A DNA stretch of 64,000 nucleotides from Azadirachta indica (Eukaryota > Streptophyta > Magnoliopsida > Sapindales > Meliaceae): contig CM040449.1 in the NCBI GenBank assembly GCA_022749755.1, positions 2,933,157 to 2,997,156 on the forward strand, read 5' to 3'. The notes under the pieces were generated by a model that had not been told where the DNA came from, did no database searches, and saw only the letters and a program-made list of their open reading frames with translations. Positions within the stretch are counted from its first letter, which is position 1, and every line of letters starts with the position of its first letter. The position numbers were made by a program, and so were the translations under genes. Below are positions 45,891 through 57,080 of the stretch, piece by piece.

Positions 45891-48800
45891 GCCTGGATAT
45901 CTCAACGAGAGATCCCAACTCCTAACTACTCGGGACTAATCCAAGTAATTAGTCAAATATTGAGTTTAAGTACAGTTTTGTTTGTTTCTTTGTTTTGGTA
46001 AGTAATAATAATTTTAGATTATTTTGTTTATACGTAGAGTAAACTTTAAAGATAAATGTGAAAAATAAAAAAAAAAATTAATTAATTAAAACGAACTAAT
46101 GACAATGGTGTATGATTCACCTGCAACTCGTACTGCAGGCTAATGGAGTCGTGAACCGATTGAGATCCTATGTCGGGAAAAATAATAATATTTACAAGTG
46201 AGAAAATAAAAAGGGAGAAATTTTTATTTGGTTTTACGAAAAGTAAAAGGAGGACATTCATTTATTCTTCAAACGTCATCGCTTTCACGCGCAATAGGGT
46301 GGGAGAGAAAAAGAAAAGGAAAAAGATACGTTGATGTTTCATTAACATTTCACAGATCCAAACTAAAGCTAAAGGCGAAAAAAGTATATGTGTCTTTTAG
46401 GAAATGCATTAATTTTATGAGAAAATCCAAGTACAAATGGGCTAGAAAGTGAATTAAAACCTAATTATTAATTAAAGTTATAATCACTATTCACTACTCG
46501 CTGCTCACTGGCGAGCGAACCTTCCACGTGACCGCTGAGAAGCTATACTGAAACAACGCAACTCAACCTCTATTGGTAATATCTTAATTTAACTATGGGG
46601 TAATAACATTTGGGTCTCCCATTTCTTATAATTAATTTGTGGAATAAAAATGTGATTCCTTCATTTGTATCAAATAATTAAACACTTAACCTATAAATAT
46701 AATCTTAACCCATAAAAGTATATATAATCTTACATTACGAAATAATAGTAAACAATTTTACAAGTTAATTATTGCAAGAATATTTATAAAATATTAGCAA
46801 ATATGTTTATATATTTGCAAATTTGACACTTTATTTTCTTATAAATATATAACAATAAACTTTTTATCAGTTTTGAAAAATATGATGTGTTTTTACAACA
46901 AAATTTTGAAAATATAAAAAAGGTTTAACGAATTGAAATTTTCATCATCAAATCTTTTTTCAACTACACACTTAGAATTGTAGGATTGAATGTCTACGTA
47001 ATATGGGAGATCTCATGGAAACATATTTTCATAAAAAAAAAAAAAAAAAAATAGAATGGACTTGATGATGTAGTATATGATCCCGCTAAATCCTAACCGA
47101 TGGATTTAATAATAATAACAACAGCAACAACAATTTTCTAATTTTTAAGAGGGTCTAGTTCAAATGCATATTAATATTGTTGATATATAGATATATGTTT
47201 GAAATTAACGTGGGAAGGTAGAAGGGATAATCAAATAAAAACGGAATTAATTTGGATCCAGCGCCTCTAAATTTGAACGGGATATAGCAAAATGAATTTA
47301 AAAACGAAGAATTTTGTTTCATTGTCTCTTAGATCGTTTCTCAAATTTCAACTGTTGTATCTTCAGAAAGCACTTCGACAAAGACAAAAGCATCCAATTC
47401 TTAATTGCTGAAATGCAGTGCAGTGTACCATGTCCTCCACATGCAATTCCAATTTTTTCAAGGAGAATGTCCGATTCTCCCGATTTTTAAGTTAATATTT
47501 TGTTATTTTTTTTTTTATATTTTATTATTTTTTTAAAATTTGATTTTCCTACTTAATATTTTTAATTTTATTATTTTATAATTAAAATATGAATTAAGAA
47601 TAAAATTAAAAAAAAAGAGTAAAAAAAAATAATAAAATATTAAAAATAAATATAAAAAATAATAAGATATTGGTTGAAAAATTGGGTAGCAAACGATGAT
47701 TCTCCCTTTCTTTTGTCATTTTAATTAGACAAAATTGAGGAAGAGTGGAGACCGGTGACCCGCTTACAGCTCACTGCAAAGCAAACATTTCCTATAATTA
47801 TTTTCTCTTCGTAATTATTATTTTATTTTAATTTTTGTAGTGCAACGTACACTTTACAGAACAGTCAGTATTCAATTACATGTAATCCATTAACAACGTC
47901 AATTATGTCACCAGAGCACGTGAGAAAAGTTTTTTTTTTTTAAAAAAAAAAAGAAATTAAAATGAAAAAGATTCTTGTATGTCATGACTCATGAGTGACA
48001 GTGCCCATGATGTTAAATTAACATACATTACCTAAGTGGCTGAGTGTCCAACAAAAATGTTACTAATATTTTATTATCAACAATAAATCAAATCAAGCTA
48101 AATTACATTGAATATGTATCTTATATCAACTTATATGTAATCAAAACCGTACCCGATCTGGACAGATCACCTATCGCCCGGATATCGCTCCGGTGCCAAT
48201 TGTATGTATGTATGCATGTAACATTCTTAAACTAGTTATCAGGCTAGGCTGGTTTTGTACAGTAGAGAACTGATCTGATGTAACCGAGCCCACAGAATTT
48301 GATATCGCTGTCTGGATATCACAAGTGACAAATTTCAGATAAGTTCTAAGCTACGTATAATGTCAACCAATCAAGTACTGACACGTTTTCGCCCTGTGGC
48401 ACACAATCCAGTAGCTTACAACAGCCAAAGTCTGCAGGCCCACCATATATCACAAGACCTCTGTCCTACACTTACATACCATCTGTCAAAAGGTCCCCAC
48501 AAATCGAGTGAAAAAATATATGCGTTTTATTCATTTATTTTTTCTTTCAATATTGGTATATTTTCCGTATGTTTTTCAATTAGTGCATTTTTTAGAATAA
48601 TATTATATATTTTACTAAATTGCCTTAAATAATTAAGTCTCTAACTAGACTTCATATATCAATATCTATTCACAGAGACGGGTGGTCGATCCTATAAAAT
48701 ATAAAATAAACAAACTATTTCTATGTGGACAAAAATAATATATTTTAATAAATTATCTTTAATAGACAATAGTTATCTAATTATAATTAAGATGAATATC

Positions 48801-49229
48801 TAATTATCTTTTAATTTTTTAGGTTAAGTTTCTTAATTAAATAATTTTTTTAAAATAGTAAAAAATTAATCATTTAATATATGAATTTTACAATATTCAA
48901 TTATTCTTTGTGGAACCCAAAATAAGTAATAATAATTTGGAAAAATGCGTGGAATTGAGCATGATTCTAGAACAAAAACTTGACGGAGGGTTTACTCTAT
49001 AATAGTGGATATTTTGAACTTCCAACAGTGCCACGACTATTTCCTTGTTTGGTTTCCACGTGGTGGCGAAGAAAGTACAGTCACGCGCACAGCGCGTGCT
49101 ACAGTTATAGTCTACTTAAAACCCCACTCATAATTCTCGCTTTACAAACGGGACAACTCAGGGGACGCTTGAGTCCTGCGTTTCCTCTCTTTTCTTTCCA
49201 ATTCTCTCTCTCATTTTAACTCTCTAGCA
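45891..49229. other. AT-rich intergenic DNA and SMT2 promoter
   Basis: No gene is supported. Frames at 46228-46452, 48044-48235 and 48360-48632 lack domains. An A-run is at about 47032-47051. From about 49000 the sequence becomes GC-richer and pyrimidine-rich (CTCTCT tracts just before 49230), as expected for a plant promoter and leader. The frame at 48980-49219 is leader, not protein. Confidence 0.5.
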
Positions 49230-50318
49230 ATGGACTCTATTGCTCTCTTTTGTACCGGCGCTCTCCTCGCCGGCGGCCTCTACTGGTTTGTTTGCGTACT
49301 AGGCCCAGCCGAAGTGAAGGGCAAACGCGCCGTCGATCTTTCCGGCGGCTCGATCTCTGCCGAGAAAGTAGAAGATAATTACAAGCAGTACTGGTCTTTT
49401 TTTCGCCGGCCCAAAGAGATCGAGACCACCGACAAAGTTCCGGATTTCGTCGACACGTTTTACAACTTGGTGACTGACATTTACGAGTGGGGATGGGGCC
49501 AGTCCTTCCATTTCTCTCCTTCCATTCCTGGAAAGTCCCACCGTGAAGCCACGCGCCTCCACGAGCAGATGGCTGTCGATCTCATAAACGTCAAGCCGGG
49601 AGATCGTGTCTTGGACGTCGGATGCGGCGTTGGCGGTCCCATGCGTGCTATCGCCGCTCATTCACGTGCCAAAGTCGTCGGCATCACAATCAATGAGTAC
49701 CAGGTGAATCGTGCTCGTTTACACAACAAGAAAGCAGGTTTAGATTTGCTGTGTGAGGTCGTATGCGGAAATTTCCTCGAAATGCCGTTTCCTGACAACA
49801 GCTTCGACGGGGCGTACTCGATCGAGGCAACATGTCACGCGCCGAAGCTCGAAGAGGTGTACGCGGAGGTCTTTAGGGTTTTGACGCCTGGATCGCTCTA
49901 CGTGTCGTACGAGTGGGTTACAACTGATAAGTACAAGGCTGATAACCCCGAACACGTGGAGGTCATTCAAGGTATCGAAAGAGGAGATGCTTTGCCTGGG
50001 CTGAGAAGCTACGCCGATATTTCCGAGACAGCGAAGAAGGTAGGGTTTGAAGTGGTGAAGGAGAAGGATCTGGCTAAACCGCCGGCTCTGCCGTGGTGGA
50101 ACAGGCTGAAGATGGGCCGGATCGCTTACTGGAGGAACCACATCCTAGTTACAGTACTGGCTGCGTTGGGAATTGCACCAAAAGGAACCGTTGATGTTCA
50201 TGAGATGCTTTTCAAGACCGCCGATTATTTGACCAGAGGTGGCGAGACCGGAATTTTCTCTCCGATGCACATGGTTCTCCTCAGAAAACCCGAGGCACCT
50301 AAAAACTCATCTTCTTGA
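49230..50318 (+). CDS. SMT2: 24-methylenelophenol C-methyltransferase (sterol methyltransferase 2)
   Basis: It adds the second methyl group to the sterol side chain (24-methylenelophenol to 24-ethylidenelophenol), directing flux to 24-ethyl sterols such as sitosterol at the ER. The intronless frame gives 362 residues, the usual SMT2 length. An N-terminal membrane anchor lies at about 5-24 (ALFCTGALLAGGLYWFVCVL). The sterol-binding YEWGWGQSFHFS is at 85-96, the SAM-binding LDVGCGVGGPMR at 128-139, SIEATCHAP at 197-205 and YEWVTT at 227-232. The C-terminus FKTADYLTRGGETGIFSPMHM is typical. The N-terminal hydrophobic anchor and AVDLSGGSISAEKV separate it from SMT1. The start is the only good ATG, preceded by a pyrimidine-rich leader. 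No defect is seen. Confidence 0.97.
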   Translation: MDSIALFCTGALLAGGLYWFVCVLGPAEVKGKRAVDLSGGSISAEKVEDNYKQYWSFFRRPKEIETTDKVPDFVDTFYNLVTDIYEWGWGQSFHFSPSIPGKSHREATRLHEQMAVDLINVKPGDRVLDVGCGVGGPMRAIAAHSRAKVVGITINEYQVNRARLHNKKAGLDLLCEVVCGNFLEMPFPDNSFDGAYSIEATCHAPKLEEVYAEVFRVLTPGSLYVSYEWVTTDKYKADNPEHVEVIQGIERGDALPGLRSYADISETAKKVGFEVVKEKDLAKPPALPWWNRLKMGRIAYWRNHILVTVLAALGIAPKGTVDVHEMLFKTADYLTRGGETGIFSPMHMVLLRKPEAPKNSSS

Positions 50319-50698
50319 GGTGTGTTGCAGAATCTCTGTTCCACCTCCTGTTATTTTAGCTGTTTCTTTTATCTAGGCCTTTTTTTTCTTTTTTATTTCA
50401 ATTAATTTATGATTATGACCATGTATCCTTTTTCTTAAAATTTAATTTAAATTTGGCTGTTGGATTTTTATTTCAATTTTCAGATGTTGTTGTGATAGAC
50501 TGATAATTAGCAGAGAGGTGTGAGAAATTTTCTTTGAATTTTAAAATTTAAGTAACTAATTTAATAATTCGTTGAGGAGTTTTGTAGGATATGTGAAGAA
50601 CGTAAGAATGGAGGGAGGAATGGCAGTCTTAAGAAAACAGAAACAAATGCTTTAGCAAAGCTGCCTGCTGCATTAAGTTTTGCATTTTTGTTTTTTCG

Positions 50699-50714
50699 TA
50701 TGTATGTATGTATG

Positions 50715-50752
<38 letters not shown>
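50699..50752. repeat. compound (TATG)n(CT)n microsatellite
   Basis: About four TATG units run into about fifteen CT units, 380-430 bp downstream of the SMT2 stop. Polymorphism is likely. Confidence 0.9.
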
Positions 50753-50756
<4 letters not shown>

Positions 50757-51479
50757 GAATCTCAATCTCGTATTTTCCGCCACAACTATTTTATAAAAAC
50801 AGTTTGGATTTCAAATTTTTTGTGATCAATCAGAAAAATAAAATAACTGGCCTAGATCTATGATCTAGGTGGGGGGTTATACTTGGAAGTATGTGCAAAT
50901 GAGAGCAGGTGAATCTGGCTCACAACATGCACATGGAGAGTTAGGCAACTTTTTGAAATGCTTAGGTGGCGACCACTGGCAACTGGCTTTTTGGACAGTG
51001 TAGGGCATAGCTAGTAGCTATGCTTCTGTAGTCAGAATCCCGCCAAAACTCTTCAGCTTTTTGTGGGTTTGTCATATTATGCCGCTGTTCTGTGGGTTAA
51101 AATGGGAACCCGCATATGGGCCATCCTTACTTTTTATTCCTAGATTTGCAACGCAATTTTGTTTAATTTGATGATATTATGATTATAAATTTAATGTAGT
51201 TGTCCAATGACTGTGTTAGAATAGATAGTTGTGCGGAATGCAATCCAATCTGTTAAGATTGATTGAAATATGTTTTGATCGGGTTTGATTGAAATCTGAG
51301 ATTTGGATTTGGATGTCTTTACATGGAATAATTGTGCACCAAAATGTGCCAAATACATGGCATTTCCTAAACACTTACCAGATACGTTTGCCAAATACCT
51401 GTTATTTCCTTGTATATCAATAAGGATACAAACTTGGATTCCTAATGCAGTTCAGGCATTTAATCACAAGACTGGTAGA

Positions 51480-51610
51480 TATCTGCCCTCATAGTTGAGG
51501 GATATATGTCCTCAATTTCAGTGAAAAACCTCCTAAGAGTCTCTGGGTGGATTTGAACTCAAGACCTCCCTTTGGAAGGTCTGAGTAGCAAAGGCAAAGG
51601 ATACTTGGCT
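51480..51610 (-). mobile_element. SINE-like fragment with tRNA-type B box
   Basis: On the minus strand, GAGTTCAAATCC (51560-51549) is a good RNA polymerase III B box. It is preceded by an AGACCTTCCAAAGGGAGGTCT hairpin in the place of an anticodon arm and by TTGCTACTCAGACC as a weak A box. Acceptor- and T-stem pairing is poor, so it is not a functional tRNA gene. No poly(A) tail or target duplication was found. Its tail resembles sequence at about 42815-42850. Confidence 0.4.
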
Positions 51611-52831
51611 CTTTTGCATTTAAACGAAGTCAAAATAAAGGAGTTGGCCTGTATATGGGGACTAAGAGAATAGAAATGCTGAAAAAATTATTGGGGGAGA
51701 ATGTTTGAAAATAATTTTATTATATTGACCGCTTTATAAACTCTTAAAATTATAAGGCCTGAAACTAGTTCCGAATTGAATTTCGTACCAGTACCAGTAA
51801 CATTTAGGTTTCACAATGAGTTGCAGTATATATTGCTGCTTAGAGCGCCATTACACAGGAAGAACAAATTATTGGTTTGATGCTGCCCACCATGGGCAAA
51901 TGACATCAATGTAATGTAATGTGTTGGTAATTCTCGACGTGCTGGTAAGTTTTCTGTTGTTGTGGGAACTGCGAAAGACACAAGATTTAAGGACATTTTG
52001 GTGCAAATGACCCGACAGTCCCCCAGCTAGTATTGTACAACAAACAACCCAAGTCGTTTGCATTCCAATATTTGACGATTCTTCATTTAAAAGATTCCCT
52101 ACATATCACTTTTTTTTTTTTTTTTTTAAATTAGTTTCAGATTTCCGTGTTCCTGACGACTGCTGCTATATTTCGACGACTCTCTTAAATTTAATGGTTA
52201 TCCCACATATGCATCTCTAGTTTTCACTACCTAATATTATTGCATAGAAGGAAACTCATCGATTAATGCTAACAATGGTTTCAGAATGTTCTTCCATGCA
52301 GGATAATTAATTAATTATCATATCAAGATGGGATTCTGAGACAGTTCTCTTTGTAGTTTTACTTTTTAATTCAATAAATTAAAGACAATTGAAGTGTGTA
52401 AATTTTGTCCAACGAGGATCTTGGTCCAATTAGCAAATGGCTTATTTGGGCCTCCATGTTAAATAAACAGTTTCTTTCGGGCCAATATTTTCATAAAGCA
52501 GTTCATAATTCATTCTCGACTACCCCGACGGGGACACGGATTTTTTGTCTGCAATATAATATCCCAAAGATAAAAGACAAAAAATAAAAATAAAAATAAA
52601 AATAAAAATAAAAATATAAGAATACCGATTAAAAATCTACGCAAGATATTGTGTGTAATGGATAATGTAATCCACAGATCAAACGAGTGGACGCCTTTTA
52701 TGTTCACTGAGATTTTATGATAATTCCGTAGCTTTCCAATCTTCGCTGTGCCTCTTTTGTACCGCCCTCATCCAATCAATAATAAACTCTTCTTCCTCTG
52801 CACATTCGTTTCGTATTGGCTCTGAGCTACC

Positions 52832-53734
52832 ATGGCAATCATTACAAATTTCATTTCCAAACTCCCTTCATCTCTTTCAACTTCTCCTAAACTCGCTCCT
52901 CTCTGTACACACAATTCATTTTTCTTGCCCTTTGTCGCGGCTAAACCTAAATCTCTGACAACAAAACAAGAAACAACAAACAGGAATTACTTCATAACAA
53001 AAGCTACGGCTGCTCCTGGAACCAAGAAAGCAGCGAGTGATGAAAGAGTACATAAAGTACACAGCATAGAAGAGTTCGATGAAGCCCTAAGAATGGCCAA
53101 AAACAAGCTTGTTGTGGTCGAATACGCTGCTAGCGACAGTGCTCAGAGCAGCAAACTCTACCCTTTTATGGTTGACCTCAGCAGGCAATGCAGTGACGTG
53201 GAATTCATTCTCGTCATGTGCGATGAATCAGATAAAACAAGAGAACTTTGCAAAAGAGAGAAAATAGAAAAAGTTCCCCACTTCAGCTTTTACAAAAGCA
53301 TGGAGAAAATCCACGATGAAGAAGGAATAGGCCCGGATCAGCTCGTCGGAGACGTGTTATACTACGGCGACAATCATTCTGCTGTAGTCCAGCTGCACAG
53401 CAGAGAAGACGTCGAGAAATTAATCGCAGATCACAAGGTTGATCATAAACTGATAGTTCTCGACGTGGGGCTGAAACACTGTGGGCCATGTGTGAAAGTC
53501 TATCCAACGGTGATTAAGCTGTCGAGACAGATGTCTGATTCAGTGGTGTTTGCAAGAATGAACGGTGATGAGAACGATAGCTGCATGCAATTCTTGAAGG
53601 ACATGGACGTAGTCCAAGTTCCGACATTTTTATTCATAAGAGATGGCGAAATTCGCGGAAGGTATGTGGGTTCTGGCAAGGGAGAGCTTATAGGGGAAAT
53701 CCTCAGATACCAAGGAGTTCGTGTAACTTATTAA
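52832..53734 (+). CDS. CDSP32: thioredoxin-like protein CDSP32, chloroplast
   Basis: A drought-induced stromal thioredoxin that reduces 2-Cys peroxiredoxin and other targets under oxidative stress. The intronless frame has 300 residues, the normal length. A Ser/Thr/Lys-rich transit peptide covers about 1-60. Two thioredoxin folds follow. The first (about 75-180) has lost its redox pair: [12 protein letters not shown] stands where WCGPC would be. The second (about 185-295) carries the active site HCGPC at 216-220 in place of WCGPC, and [10 protein letters not shown] with the cis-Pro. This one-dead-one-active arrangement and the HCGPC variant are diagnostic of CDSP32. The start is the first ATG after a CCAAT/TATA-like promoter. 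Confidence 0.97.
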   Translation: MAIITNFISKLPSSLSTSPKLAPLCTHNSFFLPFVAAKPKSLTTKQETTNRNYFITKATAAPGTKKAASDERVHKVHSIEEFDEALRMAKNKLVVVEYAASDSAQSSKLYPFMVDLSRQCSDVEFILVMCDESDKTRELCKREKIEKVPHFSFYKSMEKIHDEEGIGPDQLVGDVLYYGDNHSAVVQLHSREDVEKLIADHKVDHKLIVLDVGLKHCGPCVKVYPTVIKLSRQMSDSVVFARMNGDENDSCMQFLKDMDVVQVPTFLFIRDGEIRGRYVGSGKGELIGEILRYQGVRVTY

Positions 53735-56180
53735 AATTGAACTCTACGAAAGAAAATGATAAATTATAGGAAGTTAATGAGGTCCTTAAAGAAAGGGGGT
53801 TTGAACAAAATTTTTGTTGCTAGTAAATCTGTCATACTATGAGCTGTACTTTGGAAGATAGAACTCATTTGTGTCAGAAAAAGGTGGTATTCATTTGAAC
53901 CCGTTGCTTGCTTGAAATTTGACTTTCTGGGCATTATTTGTACTGGCAATGAAAATTTGATTGTAGCCCCCCAATTCATTTATATTGTAGATGTTGTTTG
54001 TGCCGTGTGTTTTATTCTACAATTAATTAATGGGTATTATTAAATATATATATACATGTTTTCTTAGAGCATAAGATTTAACAGTTGAAACAATTCATTT
54101 ATTTGCAATGGTGAATATGGTGCGTCGTTTATGAGTTTTCTTAGTTTTTACCCCTATAAATATATTGAAAATAAAAACTAAAAAGAAAAAAAAGGAGGTA
54201 AATACCTGGTGAAATTAATATAGGTCAAAAGTGTCGGTGAATATATATATATATATATATAATCAAATTGATAATTTAAAATCTGCTGTGTGGTCCAGAT
54301 CATTTATACCTATATGTATCCGATCATTCAACTACGAAATTAAGATTTAATGATTTCAAGATATATTCGGTCGATCGGGTGGTTGGTAACCCGCGAGTCC
54401 TGATGGCTGATGCCATTAAATTAATTAAGCACGGACAGCCTGGCCCACCAGCCGCGACAGATTATATCAAGATCAAGTGTCCCATTTATTAGGGTCGTGT
54501 TTGCAGCTGTAGAGCAGCAACAATCTCAGACGACATATCATCTATGAGTCAAACCATCAAATGACTTGTCGTTGGAAGAATTAGGTTTAACCAAAATCTT
54601 CGAGCCTTTTTGCATATACATATATATATATATATATATTTTAATATCGTCATTCTTTTCATCAAAGTACTCGATGAATAATTGAATACTCAATCAGAAG
54701 GTGCATGCGTGCACTCCTCATTGTCTTTTACAAGGTAGTTTCTTAGGAGAATTATCGTTTGTAATATGAAAATAAATTAATATTGTTACAATACAGAACA
54801 GCTGATCAGTAGGTTATATATATTATCTCTCTTTGAGGACTTTATCACCTTTATATTATTTGTTTGATTTGACCAGAACGTTGATGAAGCTTACGATGCG
54901 TACGTGATATCCTAGACAGTTTTGTTAAATGAACTTGTGTTTCTCTACAAACAATATTAATATATTGAGTACTCAATTATGAATTCTCTATAAATAAATG
55001 TTATCAATTAGATTATATATATATATATAGAGAGAGAGAGCTATATTTTATATATAAGTGAAGTATTAATTATTATTTTTTTTTAACATATATGATTATT
55101 GGATAAATATAAGAAAAAAATTTTTAACTTTAACTGTATATAACGTCATAAAATTGTTAATTAGTGTATTATTAGGGCGAGAAAATGGGAATCATATATC
55201 ATTTGCTAATTAAGTGCATGTTCATAAGTAGTCAAGCTCATGTATATATATGTACGAGCATGACTTGCTAGCTAGCTAGTTATAAATTAACTGACTTTGA
55301 ACATATCGAGGAGTTAGTAGGTGAGATTGAGATGTGATTTAATCGTTTTATCCGAAATTTATATTGATGAAGAAGAAACAAATTAAAAGAAAAGAAAGGA
55401 AACAAATCAAAATCAACACGTTAGGTGAGGACAAACTTAACCTGGCCACAAGAGACAGATTGTTTAACTTTTTTATATATTTGCATAATTAAGCAAAGAC
55501 TAGTTAATAAATAATCCTAAATTAAAGTGAAGATGTTTTTACATGGAAGCATTTCATTTCACTTAAAATTCAAACCCATAAATATTATCAAGATTACTGT
55601 TCACTTATTATGGGGCGGGGAGATGCATGTAACATGAACATATATGCAACTTAATTTAATAAATAATAAAGTTTATATCAACAACAACTTTTGACTTACA
55701 AACCAATTAACACATCATCACCATCATCCCTTAATAATTAAAATCATACTTTTTAATTGCGAGCGTCAGCTGCTAAATTATGACTAGAAAGTTTCATCTT
55801 CGTCTTTGTACAAAACGATTTAGTTGCCACACGACACCGTTTGTTGTATAGCTAGGTGATGAGAACGAAGCTGCATATTTATTGATCAGTTTAAAAGTCG
55901 CATACAAAATTGCCTACCTACCAGAGAAGACAACTATTATCTTTGCTCAAAACGAACAAAATTGTATTAATTACGACTTCATTTTAATTGACTTTTTAGA
56001 TGTTCAAAGCAAATTCCAAAGCATGTGAATCTTGAATAATGGAAATTTTATGTATGAATTCGAATTAAGTATCTCATTAATATCATAAGCCAGTAATAAA
56101 ATGCTATTATAATTTACATATTTCATCAAACAAAGGAAGAAGATTTAATTAAGGTGAAAATATGGTAAACAAAACAATCA
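53735..56180. other. intergenic, no gene seen
   Basis: AT-rich DNA with several (AT)n runs (about 54241-54260, 54623-54639 and 55015-55029). The minus frame at 53764-53979 overlaps the CDSP32 3' region and is unsupported. Confidence 0.55.
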
Positions 56181-56624
56181 TCAATTGGCGCTAACCACTG
56201 AGTTCAATTGAAGAGGTGCAGGCGGATTCATAGTTCTTCTCTTCCATAGATTAATTTCTTTCCTCGGCTGCAAACCTGCAACTCCGTTGCCTAACATTAT
56301 AGGCGCTGAGAAAGGAATGATTACTTCTTGTTCTTCTTGTTCTTGATCGCTGTATTTTCCCTCTTCATCTGAATTATAATTCAGATGATCTATTTCTTCC
56401 GGCGCAATCTGATGTGCCGTCCAATCAAAGTTTGCAAAAGTATCTCTACCACTGGCAAATCTCTTCATCTGACTCAAACCAGGCGCTCTATCTGGCAGCG
56501 ATGATGATGTCTTCTCATCGTTTTGATCAAAAGATTTTCTTGCAGCAGATTTTGAACCAGTAAACATTCTCTTCAGCTTCACCGCCTGTTTCTTGACCCG
56601 ATCATGGGGAGAAAACGCTGCATG

Positions 56625-56659
<35 letters not shown>

Positions 56660-57011
56660 GATTATTCTCTTTAGCAAGCGAGAAACTCTTGGCTTTATCA
56701 AACGTTTTCTTGTGCTTATGCTTGATCTGACCCATGCATGAAACTTTCGGCGAAGTGGGTTCTTGATTACCAATGCTCTGATCATTCTTCAAGTTCTTTC
56801 GAGTTTCTGCCGGAATCTTTGATATCATCGGACCGGAAAATCCTCTTCCCACATGAGCTTTCAGCTTGTTGTTTACGTTGTGATAATCCGATATTCTCTT
56901 GTCTCTACTCGGACTGTAAGGAGGGTTTTGAAACGTAAATGCGTGAGCTGCTTTTGGAAGCAATTTCAACAAATTGCTTTTGGCTTTTGCTTGTTTATTC
57001 TCCTTCTCCAT
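56181..57011 (-). CDS. SIP14-1-1-like plant protein of unknown function
   Basis: The protein resembles the plant family annotated as syringolide-induced protein 14-1-1. Its biochemical role is unknown to me. Taking the ATG at 57011, it has 276 residues. The upstream in-frame codons back to 57056 begin with TTG and have no ATG before a stop, so I chose the first ATG; MEKENKQAKAKS, then LLKLLPKAA and FTFQNPPYSPSRDKR, fits the family start. Further family blocks are EPTSPKVSCMGQ (84-95), LKRMFTG (146-152), APGLSQMKRFASGRD (176-190) with NFDW, and a C-terminal INLWKRRTMNPPAPLQLN (253-270). Ten consecutive Asn (119-128) come from a trinucleotide repeat. No transmembrane segment or signal peptide is seen; it is basic overall with an acidic patch (SDEEG...QEEQE), suggesting a nuclear or cytosolic regulator. 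A TATA box TTTATATATAAG lies about 60 bp upstream. Confidence 0.8.
56625..56658. repeat. (ATT)n trinucleotide repeat encoding poly-Asn
   Basis: About eleven TTA/ATT units on the plus strand read as AAT codons in the minus-strand gene, giving ten Asn after Asn-Asn-His. Length differences here would change the protein without breaking its frame. Confidence 0.9.
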
Positions 57012-57068
57012 TTGTATTGATATCACTGGATCTACAAATTCCTTCCAATCACTCAACTTTATGAAGTC

Positions 57069-57080
57069 TTATATATAAAT
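57069..57080 (-). promoter_or_regulatory. TATA box of the SIP14-1-1-like gene
   Basis: The minus strand reads TTTATATATAAG, 58-69 nt upstream of the ATG at 57011. This supports that ATG over the non-ATG extension that would begin at 57056, because a start site near 57045 would exclude the extension from the transcript. Confidence 0.6.

Larger units (their letters stand above)
50319..52831. other. intergenic with microsatellites and a SINE-like fragment
   Basis: No gene is supported. It contains a compound TATG/CT microsatellite (50699-50752), a SINE-like head (about 51480-51610), a T-run (about 52111-52128) and an (AAAAAT)n run (about 52580-52615). The right end is the CDSP32 promoter: a CCAAT at 52772-52776 and an AATAATAAA TATA-like stretch at about 52779-52787. 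Confidence 0.5.

Noticed and set aside
49299..50141. Minus-strand open frames opposite SMT2
   Set aside because: Antisense shadows of a strongly conserved plus-strand gene.
51480..51610. A tRNA gene on the minus strand
   Set aside because: A good B box exists, but the acceptor and T stems do not pair and the anticodon arm is an over-long hairpin.
57012..57056. A longer N-terminus (SDWKEFVDPV...) for the SIP14-1-1-like protein
   Set aside because: It would begin at TTG, there is no ATG before an in-frame stop, and the TATA box is too close. The ATG at 57011 gives the usual family start.
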